A stretch of DNA of 26,217 bases from JAXHUM01 sp034189325 (GCA_034189325.1 JAXHUM010000006.1:1-26217), one strand, 5' to 3'; shown: positions 16,716-24,821, numbered from the stretch's first letter. Numbers and translations: made by a program. The notes: generated by a model not told the origin, from the letters alone.

Positions 16716-17627
16716 TCAACCTTTTCGTATAATAATATTGGCCATCTCAAAAAAGATCTCCTGCTCCCTGACAATACCTACGACCCTGTCACCGCTTCTA
16801 ACGACGACTCTTCTCCGTTTCTCACGAAACATGAGGTCCGCCACCTCCATGAGGTTAGCATCTTCATCCACACTCAGGGGAGGGTCGGACATGATGTCTT
16901 TGACCTTTTTATGAGCCAACATCTTTGTCTGCGTGGTGAACAGGCCTTTCCAGAACATGAAAGAGTACTCCATACTGTCAGCAGTGGATGGCTTTGGAGC
17001 CGATAGATAGGCGGGCCGTATCGCTCTAATCAGGTCAGGGATGCTCAGGATACCGGCCAGATTGTCCTTTTTGTCGAAAACCAGGAGGGAGCGATGCCCC
17101 GTTTCCATGATCCGGCTGCTCGATACAAGGTGTTTGAACGATTCCATCAGCTTCATGATAGTGTCTCTGATTGTCTCATCCACTGTAACCGTGGTGTAAT
17201 CTTCAATGCGTATCATGATATCCCTGACTGCTTTTTCCTCTCTTGGCTCACCATGATGCTTTGCCGCATAAGCTTCATTGATCTTCAAGCAGAGCACGTC
17301 GATATCACACGGTTTGTTCAGATAGTCGAAAGCCTCACGAATCAATGACTCCCTCGCGGAATCGGGAGTCCCGTGACCGGTGAGCATAATCACCTTTGTG
17401 TCGGGATTGATTCGTTTGATCTCCGACAGGGCTTCATGTCCATCCATTCCGGGCATTTTGATATCCAGCACCACCACGTCATGCGGTTTTTGTTTCAGTA
17501 TTTCGATCGCTTCTTCGCCTGTCCCGGCTATGGTTGTGTGGTAGCCCCTCCTTGTCAAAAGTCTTGAGGTCGTGGCCCGAAATTGTTCCTCATCATCTAC
17601 CATCAGCACATTGATATTCTCTGACAT
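16716..17627 (-). CDS. Response regulator with receiver and paired CBS domains
   Basis: 303 aa, ATG 17627 with AGAGGAGG upstream. Residues 1-120 are a complete receiver (D11 D12, phosphoacceptor D55 in VVVLDIKMPGMDG, MLTGHGT, YLNKPCD). Residues about 134-205 and 241-298 form two CBS motifs (VRDIMIRIEDYTTV...LAGILSIPDLI and VKDIMSDPPLSV...VVGIVREQEIFF), a Bateman module that in other proteins binds adenine nucleotides and often gates channels and transporters. The segment between the motifs is unusually long (about 35 residues, with YSFMFWKGLF). No DNA-binding domain is present. It stands directly before DASS transporter 2, so it could combine a phosphorylation input and an energy-charge input to act on that carrier (inference). 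CBS assignment is firm; the ligand is not known. Confidence 0.9.
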   Translation of the reverse strand: MSENINVLMVDDEEQFRATTSRLLTRRGYHTTIAGTGEEAIEILKQKPHDVVVLDIKMPGMDGHEALSEIKRINPDTKVIMLTGHGTPDSARESLIREAFDYLNKPCDIDVLCLKINEAYAAKHHGEPREEKAVRDIMIRIEDYTTVTVDETIRDTIMKLMESFKHLVSSSRIMETGHRSLLVFDKKDNLAGILSIPDLIRAIRPAYLSAPKPSTADSMEYSFMFWKGLFTTQTKMLAHKKVKDIMSDPPLSVDEDANLMEVADLMFREKRRRVVVRSGDRVVGIVREQEIFFEMANIIIRKG

Positions 17628-17771
17628 TTATTCCTCCTCTTATATCCTCTCCCATGCCCCGAATCTTGTTTGAGCCTGCGACGACTATGCAGGTTGTTCA
17701 GATTGAGGGGCATCGGCGTGGCATGGCAGCCGCACCCGACACCAAGATCTCCTTCCCTGTTCTTTGAGGGA

Positions 17772-18233
17772 TTAAGGATTATCACTCCGGTCCTTATCAA
17801 ACACCTCAAGGGGATGGCTGATTATTTTATCGATCTTTGTCTTTCGTAGATTCTCTAGAGCGGTCTCTTTTTTTGCATAGGCTCCGTTGATCTTGTCGAT
17901 AAGAGTCTGGATGTCGCAAGGTTTCATGAGATAATCAAATGCGCCCAGGTTCAATCCGCCCACGGCCGATTCCGCGGACGCGTGACCAGTCAGCATGATA
18001 ACCTCAACCAGAGGATGCCTTTTCTTTATCACCCGCAATACCTCAACACCGTCGAGCCCCGGCATCTTGACATCCAAGATGACCACGTCAATAGACTCCC
18101 TCTCCAATATCTCCATAGCCTTGGTTCCGTTTGTTGATGTAAAAGTAACGATTCCTCTCTTTTGGAGGAGTGCTTTTGTCGTTGTCAGGAATCTCTCCTC
18201 GTCGTCGACTATCAGCAATCGTGGATCGGCCAT
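17772..18233 (-). CDS. Single-domain response regulator (receiver 6)
   Basis: 153 aa. ATG 18233 overlaps the HK3 stop by one base (TAATG) and has AGGAGG upstream, so it is coupled to HK3. Receiver residues: D10 D11, phosphoacceptor D54 in VVILDVKMPGLDG, MLTGHAS, YLMKPCD. The C-terminal tail is the longest of the short receivers (AKKETALENLRKTKIDK, then HPLEVFDKDRSDNP) and has no recognised domain. The 144-bp gap to the receiver-CBS gene holds a CCTGC/GCAGG inverted repeat but no clear promoter or terminator. Confidence 0.93.
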   Translation of the reverse strand: MADPRLLIVDDEERFLTTTKALLQKRGIVTFTSTNGTKAMEILERESIDVVILDVKMPGLDGVEVLRVIKKRHPLVEVIMLTGHASAESAVGGLNLGAFDYLMKPCDIQTLIDKINGAYAKKETALENLRKTKIDKIISHPLEVFDKDRSDNP

Positions 18234-19978
18234 TATATCTTTCCTCCTTCCTCTGTTGTTCTATCCTGGGTCACAAGCGGGAGCCGAATCAAAAACATAG
18301 TCCCGTTGTTGATTTCGCTTTCAACTGTTATTTCTCCTCCCAGACCGTTCACTATCCCATATACTGTGCTTAATCCAAGGCCGGTGCCCTGTCCGACAGG
18401 CTTGGTTGTAAAAAAGGGAAGATAGATCTTTTCCATATCCTCGGGAGAAATTCCACATCCGTTATCCATCACTTTTATTATCAAATCATCCCCCTTCTTT
18501 GAGCACTGGATGCGTATCTCCGCCGGCATCCTCCCTTTGAGCGCATGTATGGCATTGTTGAGGAGATTCAAGAAAACCTGCTGTAGCTGGTTTGAATCAG
18601 TCATAAGGGGCGGGATATCAGGATCAAGCTCCTGAATAATACGGATGTTTTCAAGGTATGCCCTCTGTTCGACCATCCTCACCACCTCAGGGATAAACTC
18701 TTGCATCTCTATCGGCTGTCTTGAGCTATCCGTCTTCCTGGCAAACTTCAGGAGACCCTGCGTTATGTTTCCGCAACGGTCGATCTGGATCCCGATCTGT
18801 TCCACCGAATCAGTTAAAAGCCTCAGGTTCTCAGGGTCGGGATCATGTGCTCTGACGATTTTTTCAATATCAGGGATAATATCCTTGATCATGGTGATTT
18901 CCGACTTCATTACCTGGAGGGGGTTGTTTATTTCATGGGCAAGGCCTGTGCTCATCTCTCCTACCTCCGCCAGTTTTCCAGCGATCACAAGCTGTGTTTT
19001 CATCTGCTGTTTTTCCATATCAGCAAAATTAAGACTATTAACCATGCGCGTGGCCTGGATATAACCCATAATGATCACCACGATCACCCCTCCGATGATA
19101 ATGATAATCGAAACCATGACCGAAAATCTCAAAGGGGCGTAGGCATCGTTCGCGGCCTGTCGCACGACCATGATCCAGCCTGTGGATCGGAGCTCCCCAG
19201 CGGCGTACAGATATTGGCGATCAAAATAGTTTCCCGTCGTAAAAGAATTTATCTTCTCCTTTTCAATCTGGTAGGTGTCAAAATCGGGATCAGGCTCCAT
19301 TAATCGTCCCCCTGACCTGCGTCTGCTCTGCAAAATACCTTTCCGGTTGACAAGGTATGCCTCACCGGTACTGCCTATCCTTATGTTTTCAACCAGGTCA
19401 TTGAATGCGAAGGTGTCTATTGTGGCCCGGAGATACCATGAGTGGTCGCCCTGATTCCGGCTAACGGCGACCACGAAGTGGGGGATGTTTCGATAACCTA
19501 AAAACACATCGGAGATATATAGGCCCTTTTCTTGAACAGCTTTGAACCACTCTGTTTGAGCGTAGTTCCTGCCTGCCAGATCATAAGGGCCGGCATAGGC
19601 CAGGTGGTTTCCCTTTTCGTCAAATACGCCGAGATCAAAAAACGCCACAGACACGGACTGGAGCCTGCGGAATATCTCGGTCAGGCTCGTCGTGCTTTTC
19701 AGTTCATCAATACTGTATGAAGATGATATAAATGTGAGATCGGCCACTTTTTCAGCAAGAAACTGAAGGATGAGGGTGCGATGGTCCATTGCAACGCGCT
19801 CAAGTTCCGACCTGACCTGCTTGCTTGAATAGGTGGCAAAATTGTATACAAGGATGCCGAACACTATCAGGATTATGATGAACGGCAGCAACAGCACCCG
19901 GACAAGGATCGTTTTTCTGGTCTGTCTGAAATCATTATTTCCCAATGTTTTTCCCCGGCCTATTGATTCCTGCGGCAA
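18233..19978 (-). CDS. Sensor histidine kinase HK3 (double-Cache, membrane)
   Basis: About 581 aa. The start is uncertain: TTG 19978 lies 5 bp after the receiver 7 stop, a second TTG is at 19945, and no ATG precedes the first membrane helix. Membrane helices at about 26-46 and 288-305 enclose the double-Cache-type sensor with AYAGPYDLAGRNYA, WF, YISDVFLGYRNIPHFVVAV. Kinase core: GEMSTGLAHEINNP (His about 348), VFLNLLNNAIHA, VMDNGCGI, LPFFTTK, GTGLGLSTVYGI. A UUG start, if real, would lower its translation relative to the neighbouring receivers. It is flanked by receiver 7 upstream and receiver 6 downstream, both essentially contiguous. Confidence 0.92.
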   Translation of the reverse strand: MPQESIGRGKTLGNNDFRQTRKTILVRVLLLPFIIILIVFGILVYNFATYSSKQVRSELERVAMDHRTLILQFLAEKVADLTFISSSYSIDELKSTTSLTEIFRRLQSVSVAFFDLGVFDEKGNHLAYAGPYDLAGRNYAQTEWFKAVQEKGLYISDVFLGYRNIPHFVVAVSRNQGDHSWYLRATIDTFAFNDLVENIRIGSTGEAYLVNRKGILQSRRRSGGRLMEPDPDFDTYQIEKEKINSFTTGNYFDRQYLYAAGELRSTGWIMVVRQAANDAYAPLRFSVMVSIIIIIGGVIVVIIMGYIQATRMVNSLNFADMEKQQMKTQLVIAGKLAEVGEMSTGLAHEINNPLQVMKSEITMIKDIIPDIEKIVRAHDPDPENLRLLTDSVEQIGIQIDRCGNITQGLLKFARKTDSSRQPIEMQEFIPEVVRMVEQRAYLENIRIIQELDPDIPPLMTDSNQLQQVFLNLLNNAIHALKGRMPAEIRIQCSKKGDDLIIKVMDNGCGISPEDMEKIYLPFFTTKPVGQGTGLGLSTVYGIVNGLGGEITVESEINNGTMFLIRLPLVTQDRTTEEGGKI

Positions 19979-19982
19979 GGCC

Positions 19983-20468
19983 CTATTCGTTATCGATCTC
20001 TTTCAGCCTGCGAAGCATATCCCTCGGGGAGCTGGACTGAGAGATCTTCAGCAGTTCGTTCATCTTTTTCTCTTCAATAGCCTTTCTGTTCATGACCCGC
20101 TTTTTATAGGCGTCCTTGAGCACATCAAGGAGCTGGTCCAGCTCACATGGTTTCTGGAGATAGAAGTATGCGCCGCTTTTGGTGCATTCCACGGCGGAAT
20201 CTACGGACCCATGACCCGTCAGTATCACCACCTCCATCCATTTGTGTTCTTTCTTAAGGGCCTTGAGAGTCTCTTCACCATCTATTCCCGGCATTTTGAG
20301 ATCCACAAGGGCGATGTCCACGGGATAATTCCTGGCCGCTTCAAGGGCCTTTTCCCCGCGATTGACTGCGATTACATGGAAGTCCCTGAGAGAGAGCCTC
20401 GTGCTCATGGACTTCAAGAACTCCTCTTCATCATCGACCAGCAAGAGGTTTATTTTGTCTTTTTCCAT
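19983..20468 (-). CDS. Single-domain response regulator (receiver 7)
   Basis: 161 aa with start ATG 20468 (AAAAAAGGAG upstream); the frame is open further to 20510 but without a ribosome binding site. Receiver residues: D12 D13, phosphoacceptor D56 in IALVDLKMPGIDG, ILTGHGS, YLQKPCE. A ~40-residue charged tail follows (KKRVMNRKAIEEKKMNELLK, then SSPRDMLRRLKEIDNE), predicted helical, with no output domain. It lies between the receiver-DASS fusion and HK3. A TGAAGTG/CACTTCA inverted repeat (20488-20525) lies in the gap before it. Confidence 0.93.
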   Translation of the reverse strand: MEKDKINLLLVDDEEEFLKSMSTRLSLRDFHVIAVNRGEKALEAARNYPVDIALVDLKMPGIDGEETLKALKKEHKWMEVVILTGHGSVDSAVECTKSGAYFYLQKPCELDQLLDVLKDAYKKRVMNRKAIEEKKMNELLKISQSSSPRDMLRRLKEIDNE

Positions 20469-20487
20469 ATGACGAACTCCTTTTTTG

Positions 20488-20525
20488 TGAAGTGCGATTT
20501 GAGCATCCATTCTTCCTTCACTTCA
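20488..20525 (-). repeat. Inverted repeat between fusion gene and receiver 7
   Basis: TGAAGTG (20488-20494) and CACTTCA (20519-20525) can pair across a 24-nt loop. In addition, TGCGATTT occurs twice in direct orientation (20493-20500 and 20528-20535). No T tract follows. Possibly a message-processing hairpin. Confidence 0.3.
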
Positions 20526-20534
20526 AATGCGATT

Positions 20535-22601
20535 TTAGAGAGTTATCCATCGCCAGTATCCAAAAAACACCCAGATCCATAGGACAGCGAGACTCAGCAT
20601 GAAGACCGCAAAGCCATGGATAAAGAAGTCTTTCATTGTCACCAATTGTTCTCCTGTTTCAGGATCCCTTGCCATGCTATAGACAATCGCGTTATTGGGC
20701 GTGCCGATAATAAGCATGTGGGCAAATGAAGACGCAAACGCGGTTGCAAGCCCGATCATCAAGGGTGAGGTCCCGGAAAGGGTGGCCATGGGAACTGTTA
20801 TCGGTCCCACCGCTGCCACTGTGGCCCCGTCACTCATGAAATTGGTTAGGAGCCCTGTGATAAGGCTGGTGGACATGCAGAGTCCGGTTCCGCTTCGCAG
20901 GAAGTCAGGAAGAATCGATACGAAGCTGTTGGCAAGCCAGAGGGCCGCCCCTGTGCTCGCCAGGCCGTAGCCCATGGCGCTGGCCGCGGCGTATAGGGCG
21001 ACCACGTCCATATGTATGTTGTTTATGTCCTTCCACGTGAGAATACCCAGGATGTTTAAAAGGACCAGAGCAAGGATGACCGGTCCTCCCATTCCGACGC
21101 GGCTCGAGAGGGTGATCCACAGTACGATGAGAAGTACCAAAACGAACGCGGCCTTATACTCATCCTTTGTCATCCTGCCGATCTTTTCCGATTCCCGTCT
21201 GACCTCGGCCGCGACATTCACCGATTTGACCAGTATTTTCTTCCTGAATACCACAAGGAAATAGAGGGCAATGGTCAGGGACATCACCGGCACAAAGGGG
21301 AGCCCCATTTTCACCCACTGCCCAAAAGAGATATCAATGCCGTAGTCCGAAAAGATGCCCAGCATAACAGCGTTGCGTCCTCCCGCGGCGGGCGAACCAG
21401 GACCTCCGATGTTGGCGCAAAAAGTGAGCATAAGAAGAAGCATGATCACCATGCCCTTGTCCTGCTTCACGTTGGCAGATTTTATGGCACCCATATACAC
21501 GAGCATCAGGATGGGGGCGATAAAGGCAACGAGAGCATGTTCTGAAAGAAATGATGCCGTCACCGACAGAAGGGGCGCGAAGATAAGGGCGAACCGGCGT
21601 AGTGAGCTGCTGGTGCCCAAAAGGAGAATGCCGATCCTGCGATCAAGGCCTGTCTTTCCTATAGCCGCTGCAAAGGCAAGGACGCCGAAGATAAAAATCA
21701 CCGAATCCTTTGCATAGGCCTTTGCCACCTGGCTCGGGGGAAGGACCCCGAAAAAATACATGAGCACACCGACCAGAAGGGCGGTGATTCCGATCGGGAT
21801 GGCGCCGGTCGCCCAGAAGAGCGCGGCAACTACCAGAATGCCCACCATGACCTTCGCGCGAAAGCTAATCTGTTCTATGTTGTAGGGCGTCTTTATCGTC
21901 CTTCCATCCATACCCTTTGTTTTTGTGTACAAATCGGCCTTTGTCGAATAATAGTCCGATATTGTTTGACCGACTCTCATCTTTTGATAGTCCGAGTATC
22001 CTGAAATGCTTTCTCCCACTTTTCCGCTCTTTTCCTGGATCAGAAAGGCCTTAAGGGTCTCGGGTGTCGGCATATAGGCAATGGAAAGGAAAAGAATGAG
22101 CCCCAGTATCATGATGCCGGGCCTGGCGTTCTGAACACCGAAGAACCATTCTTTCAGACTGCTCCTCTGAACCACCGGTATTTCGTGCCTGGCAAGGGCG
22201 TAAATACGTTCCTCAGCCGCCATCTTGATCATGCTGATCAACTCATCGAGGCCGCAAGGCTTTTCCAGATAACAGAAAACATCATGCTTTCCCGTGATTC
22301 GGGCCGATTCGATGTTGCCGTAGGCCGTATGCATAATGACCTGGACCTCGGGTCGGATTTTTTTCAATTCCTGAAGGGTCTCTATTCCATCCATCCCGGG
22401 CATCTTTTGGTCCAGAATAACAACCTGGGGATTGTTGTGGCGTAGCACTTTAATGGCGTCTTCACCGTTGTTCGTTTGATAGACCTTGAATCCGCGATGG
22501 GTCAATTGTTGTGATAATGACTCGCGAAATCTGTCTTCATCATCGACCAGCAATATCTTTGGCAGTTTTTCTTTTCTGTTCTCCACTCTGTTTTTCTCCA
22601 T
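20535..22601 (-). CDS. Receiver-DASS fusion: response regulator joined to anion transporter 3
   Basis: 688 aa in one uninterrupted frame; ATG 22601 with AAAAGGAG 6 nt upstream. Residues about 14-130 are an intact receiver (D20 D21, phosphoacceptor D64 in VVILDQKMPGMDG, T92 in MHTAYG, K114 in YLEKPCG). A ~30-residue linker leads to the first helix (about 161-177), then an extracytoplasmic insert of ~70 residues (about 178-248), then a full SLC13/DASS body with CANIGGPGSPAAGGRNAVML, TNFMSDGATVAAVGPI and IGTPNNAIVYSMA. DASS proteins have a cytoplasmic N-terminus, so the receiver would face the cytoplasmic kinase domains. All phosphorylation residues are kept, implying direct phospho-control of transport. 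It follows HK4 with a 62-bp overlap, making HK4 the probable phosphodonor. Substrate unknown. Confidence 0.93.
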   Translation of the reverse strand: MEKNRVENRKEKLPKILLVDDEDRFRESLSQQLTHRGFKVYQTNNGEDAIKVLRHNNPQVVILDQKMPGMDGIETLQELKKIRPEVQVIMHTAYGNIESARITGKHDVFCYLEKPCGLDELISMIKMAAEERIYALARHEIPVVQRSSLKEWFFGVQNARPGIMILGLILFLSIAYMPTPETLKAFLIQEKSGKVGESISGYSDYQKMRVGQTISDYYSTKADLYTKTKGMDGRTIKTPYNIEQISFRAKVMVGILVVAALFWATGAIPIGITALLVGVLMYFFGVLPPSQVAKAYAKDSVIFIFGVLAFAAAIGKTGLDRRIGILLLGTSSSLRRFALIFAPLLSVTASFLSEHALVAFIAPILMLVYMGAIKSANVKQDKGMVIMLLLMLTFCANIGGPGSPAAGGRNAVMLGIFSDYGIDISFGQWVKMGLPFVPVMSLTIALYFLVVFRKKILVKSVNVAAEVRRESEKIGRMTKDEYKAAFVLVLLIVLWITLSSRVGMGGPVILALVLLNILGILTWKDINNIHMDVVALYAAASAMGYGLASTGAALWLANSFVSILPDFLRSGTGLCMSTSLITGLLTNFMSDGATVAAVGPITVPMATLSGTSPLMIGLATAFASSFAHMLIIGTPNNAIVYSMARDPETGEQLVTMKDFFIHGFAVFMLSLAVLWIWVFFGYWRWITL

Positions 22602-24312
22602 ACTCCGCTCCTTTTGAACTCCGTATGGGAAGGGAGACCCTGAATGAGCTTCCCGATCCCTTCAGACTTTGCACGTCTATTGATCCACCCATTGCCTCCA
22701 CAATGCCGCGAGACACGCTGAGGCCGAGTCCCGTGCCCTTTCCGGTTTCTTTTGTACTGAAAAAAGGATTGAATATTCGATCAATATCGTCCGGGTCAAT
22801 GCCGGCGCCGGTATCGCTTATGGTGACATAGACATTTTTGTCATCATTGCGGGTTGTTATGGTAATGGTCCCTGGTCCGGCAATCGCGTCGCCGGCATTA
22901 TTGATCAGGTTCAGAAAGACCTGTCGGATCTGATCATGGTCAAGGAGGACCTCCGGGATGTGAGACCCGTAATCACGTCGGACCTCAATATCCTCAACCC
23001 TGAATTCGCGCTCCTTGAGGCCGCTCAATACCTCATCGAGGATCCTGTGAATATTGTACGAAACGAGGCAGGGAGTGTTCTTTCGTCCCAAATCAAGGAG
23101 CTGTCTTGTAATCTTCCTCGCCCTGTAGGCCGCAGAATCGATGGTATCAAGCTCTTTGGTGATATTCTCAGGGCTGGGGTCCAGACCAAAAGTAGGATCG
23201 AGCATATCCCTGACCACACCGCTGGTAGCGGTTATAATGGCAAGGGGGTTGTTGATCTCATGGGCCACGCCTGTGGCCAGCTCACCCACGGATGCGAGTT
23301 TAGAGGCATGGACGAGCTGGGATTGCAGCTCATCCCTTTTTTCTGTGATGGTCTGTGCGTGACCTATCAACCTGTTTGCTGTAAAGGAGATTAGTCCGCC
23401 CACGGTAATGAGGATGACCGTGAGGCCTGCGATCATGATTCGCCGAGTGCGATACATACCGGCGTGAACGATGCTCAATGGCTGTCTGACAAGGAGGGCC
23501 CACGGGGTTTCCTTGAGCCAGGCATAGGCGATCAGGACGGTATCTCCATCTTTTTCAATCTCCCTTACACCGGGGCCGGCTGTTTGTGGCGGCATATAGT
23601 CACTCATCCCCAGCAATTCTCCCCTATCAGGGTCAACGATCTGATAAAGCCCCTTGTTGTTTATAATGGCGCACTCAACCTCCTTGCCGTGACTTATGCT
23701 CCGGAGAAACATGTAAAATTTATCCGGGTCAAGGGTTGATCGCATCACATAAAACCTGCCGTCAATCATCTGCCTGGTTGCGATGGTAAAGTGCGGCTTT
23801 TTCCTGAAACCAAGGTAGATATCACTGATAAAATACTCCTGTTTGTGATCCATCAGTCTCTTGAACCACACTTCCCCTCTGTAGTCTCTGCCCTCGAGAT
23901 TTGGAAAGGGGCCGGCGTAGCCCACCTGGATTCCCTCCGCATTGAGAAAACCGACATCGATAAAGGCGTCACTCGCCTGCCTCAGGTGCTGAAGATGATA
24001 TTCCATATCGTGCCTGGAAGGATTGAGATTGAATTCGCTGCTGTGAAAGAGATTAAAGAGATTTACGACCCTCTCCTGGAGAAAAAGGTCAATGGTATTT
24101 CTCTGGCTCTCTGAAAGGGCGGTCAGATTGAGTATGCCTGTTTTCCTAAGTGTCCTGTCAAACTGGATGTGAAAATATATGGATAGCGCGGCATAGGGCA
24201 GTATAAAACTGGCCATAAGCCCTATGATCAGCCTCAGCCGAATCCGCCTAAAATAGCCACTGATATTGCCCTGTCCGTTTAAGGTGTTATTCTCTGAATT
24301 AACGGCATCCAT
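22540..24312 (-). CDS. Sensor histidine kinase HK4 (double-Cache, membrane)
   Basis: 590 aa if started at ATG 24312 (weak AGAG upstream), 601 aa if at GTG 24345; neither has a strong ribosome binding site. Residue numbers here follow the longer form. Membrane helices at about 40-60 and 303-322 flank the double-Cache-type sensor (VGYAGPFPNLEGRDY, WF, YFISDIYLGFRKKPHFTIAT). Kinase core: GELATGVAHEINNP (His about 362), VFLNLINNAGDA, ISDTGAGI, FNPFFSTK, GTGLGLSVSRGI. The last ~25 residues are a charged tail encoded in the 62-bp overlap with the receiver-DASS fusion gene, so kinase and transporter synthesis are physically linked. A divergent receiver lies just upstream. Confidence 0.92.
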   Translation of the reverse strand: MDAVNSENNTLNGQGNISGYFRRIRLRLIIGLMASFILPYAALSIYFHIQFDRTLRKTGILNLTALSESQRNTIDLFLQERVVNLFNLFHSSEFNLNPSRHDMEYHLQHLRQASDAFIDVGFLNAEGIQVGYAGPFPNLEGRDYRGEVWFKRLMDHKQEYFISDIYLGFRKKPHFTIATRQMIDGRFYVMRSTLDPDKFYMFLRSISHGKEVECAIINNKGLYQIVDPDRGELLGMSDYMPPQTAGPGVREIEKDGDTVLIAYAWLKETPWALLVRQPLSIVHAGMYRTRRIMIAGLTVILITVGGLISFTANRLIGHAQTITEKRDELQSQLVHASKLASVGELATGVAHEINNPLAIITATSGVVRDMLDPTFGLDPSPENITKELDTIDSAAYRARKITRQLLDLGRKNTPCLVSYNIHRILDEVLSGLKEREFRVEDIEVRRDYGSHIPEVLLDHDQIRQVFLNLINNAGDAIAGPGTITITTRNDDKNVYVTISDTGAGIDPDDIDRIFNPFFSTKETGKGTGLGLSVSRGIVEAMGGSIDVQSLKGSGSSFRVSLPIRSSKGAEYGEKQSGEQKRKTAKDIAGR

Positions 24313-24386
24313 ATTTCTCTTGCCTTGGCTCTCTATTTTGCCCACGAAAATGCTGCCCGAGAAGTTTCAGGCAAATAGTTAAACCC

Positions 24387-24821
24387 TTATGAAAGGGGCG
24401 TTGTTTCTTTTTTTCTATTGAATTTCGACGGATGGAAATTCTCTGACAATTTTTCTAACAACTCGGTCACCACTTCTTTGAGGCGGTCAATGCTGTCTCC
24501 CTCTTTTTCCACATAAGCGGCCGCCTGAAGGGTCTCTAAATGATTGTTGAAGTCTGAAAGGAACGAATGGACCACCACGGGCAAGGAGGGGACCTGCTCA
24601 TGGACCTTTGTCATGAGATCGATCGGCCCGACATCCGGCAAGTCGGGGTCTATGATAAGGAGGTCAATAAGACCCTGATGGGATATCCAATTCAAAACCT
24701 CACGACCGTTTCTTGCCGATCGAATACTGTATCCTTCCTTTGTCATCTCACGCGTTAGAAAATCTCGAACGTGTGGATTCCTATCGGCTATTAGAATGAT
24801 CGATTTATTTCTCATGCTCAT
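24387..24821 (-). CDS. Divergent single-domain receiver (receiver 8)
   Basis: 144 aa, ATG 24821 or 24815; no ribosome binding site is apparent. The fold is a receiver but it differs clearly from its neighbours: the acidic pair is reduced to one Asp (IADRN, D13), the phosphoacceptor D58 sits in LLIIDPDLPDVG instead of LDxKMPGMDG, the switch position is Ser (VVVHSFL), and the usual KPC is KEG. It may be a weakly phosphorylatable or phosphorylation-independent receiver. It lies between the MgtC-like gene and HK4, 41-75 bp from the HK4 start. No output domain is present. Confidence 0.85.
   Translation of the reverse strand: MSMRNKSIILIADRNPHVRDFLTREMTKEGYSIRSARNGREVLNWISHQGLIDLLIIDPDLPDVGPIDLMTKVHEQVPSLPVVVHSFLSDFNNHLETLQAAAYVEKEGDSIDRLKEVVTELLEKLSENFHPSKFNRKKETTPLS

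Noticed and set aside
15022..16914. Two 216-codon + strand frames opposite DASS transporter 2 and the receiver-CBS gene
   Set aside because: Antisense to clear transporter and CBS coding sequence; rich in His/Gly/Arg runs typical of shadow frames.
17628..17771. Possible promoter or terminator between receiver 6 and the receiver-CBS gene
   Set aside because: A TGG-rich stretch has the wrong -24/-12 spacing for sigma-54, and the CCTGC/GCAGG repeat lacks a T tract.
19833..20582. 249-codon + strand frame opposite HK3 and receiver 7
   Set aside because: Spans the ends of two genuine genes and the gap between them; no start signal or motif.
12416..22601. Assigning sulfate (or C4-dicarboxylate) as the transporters' substrate
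   Set aside because: The family covers several anions and the binding-site motif is altered; nothing in the sequence decides between them.
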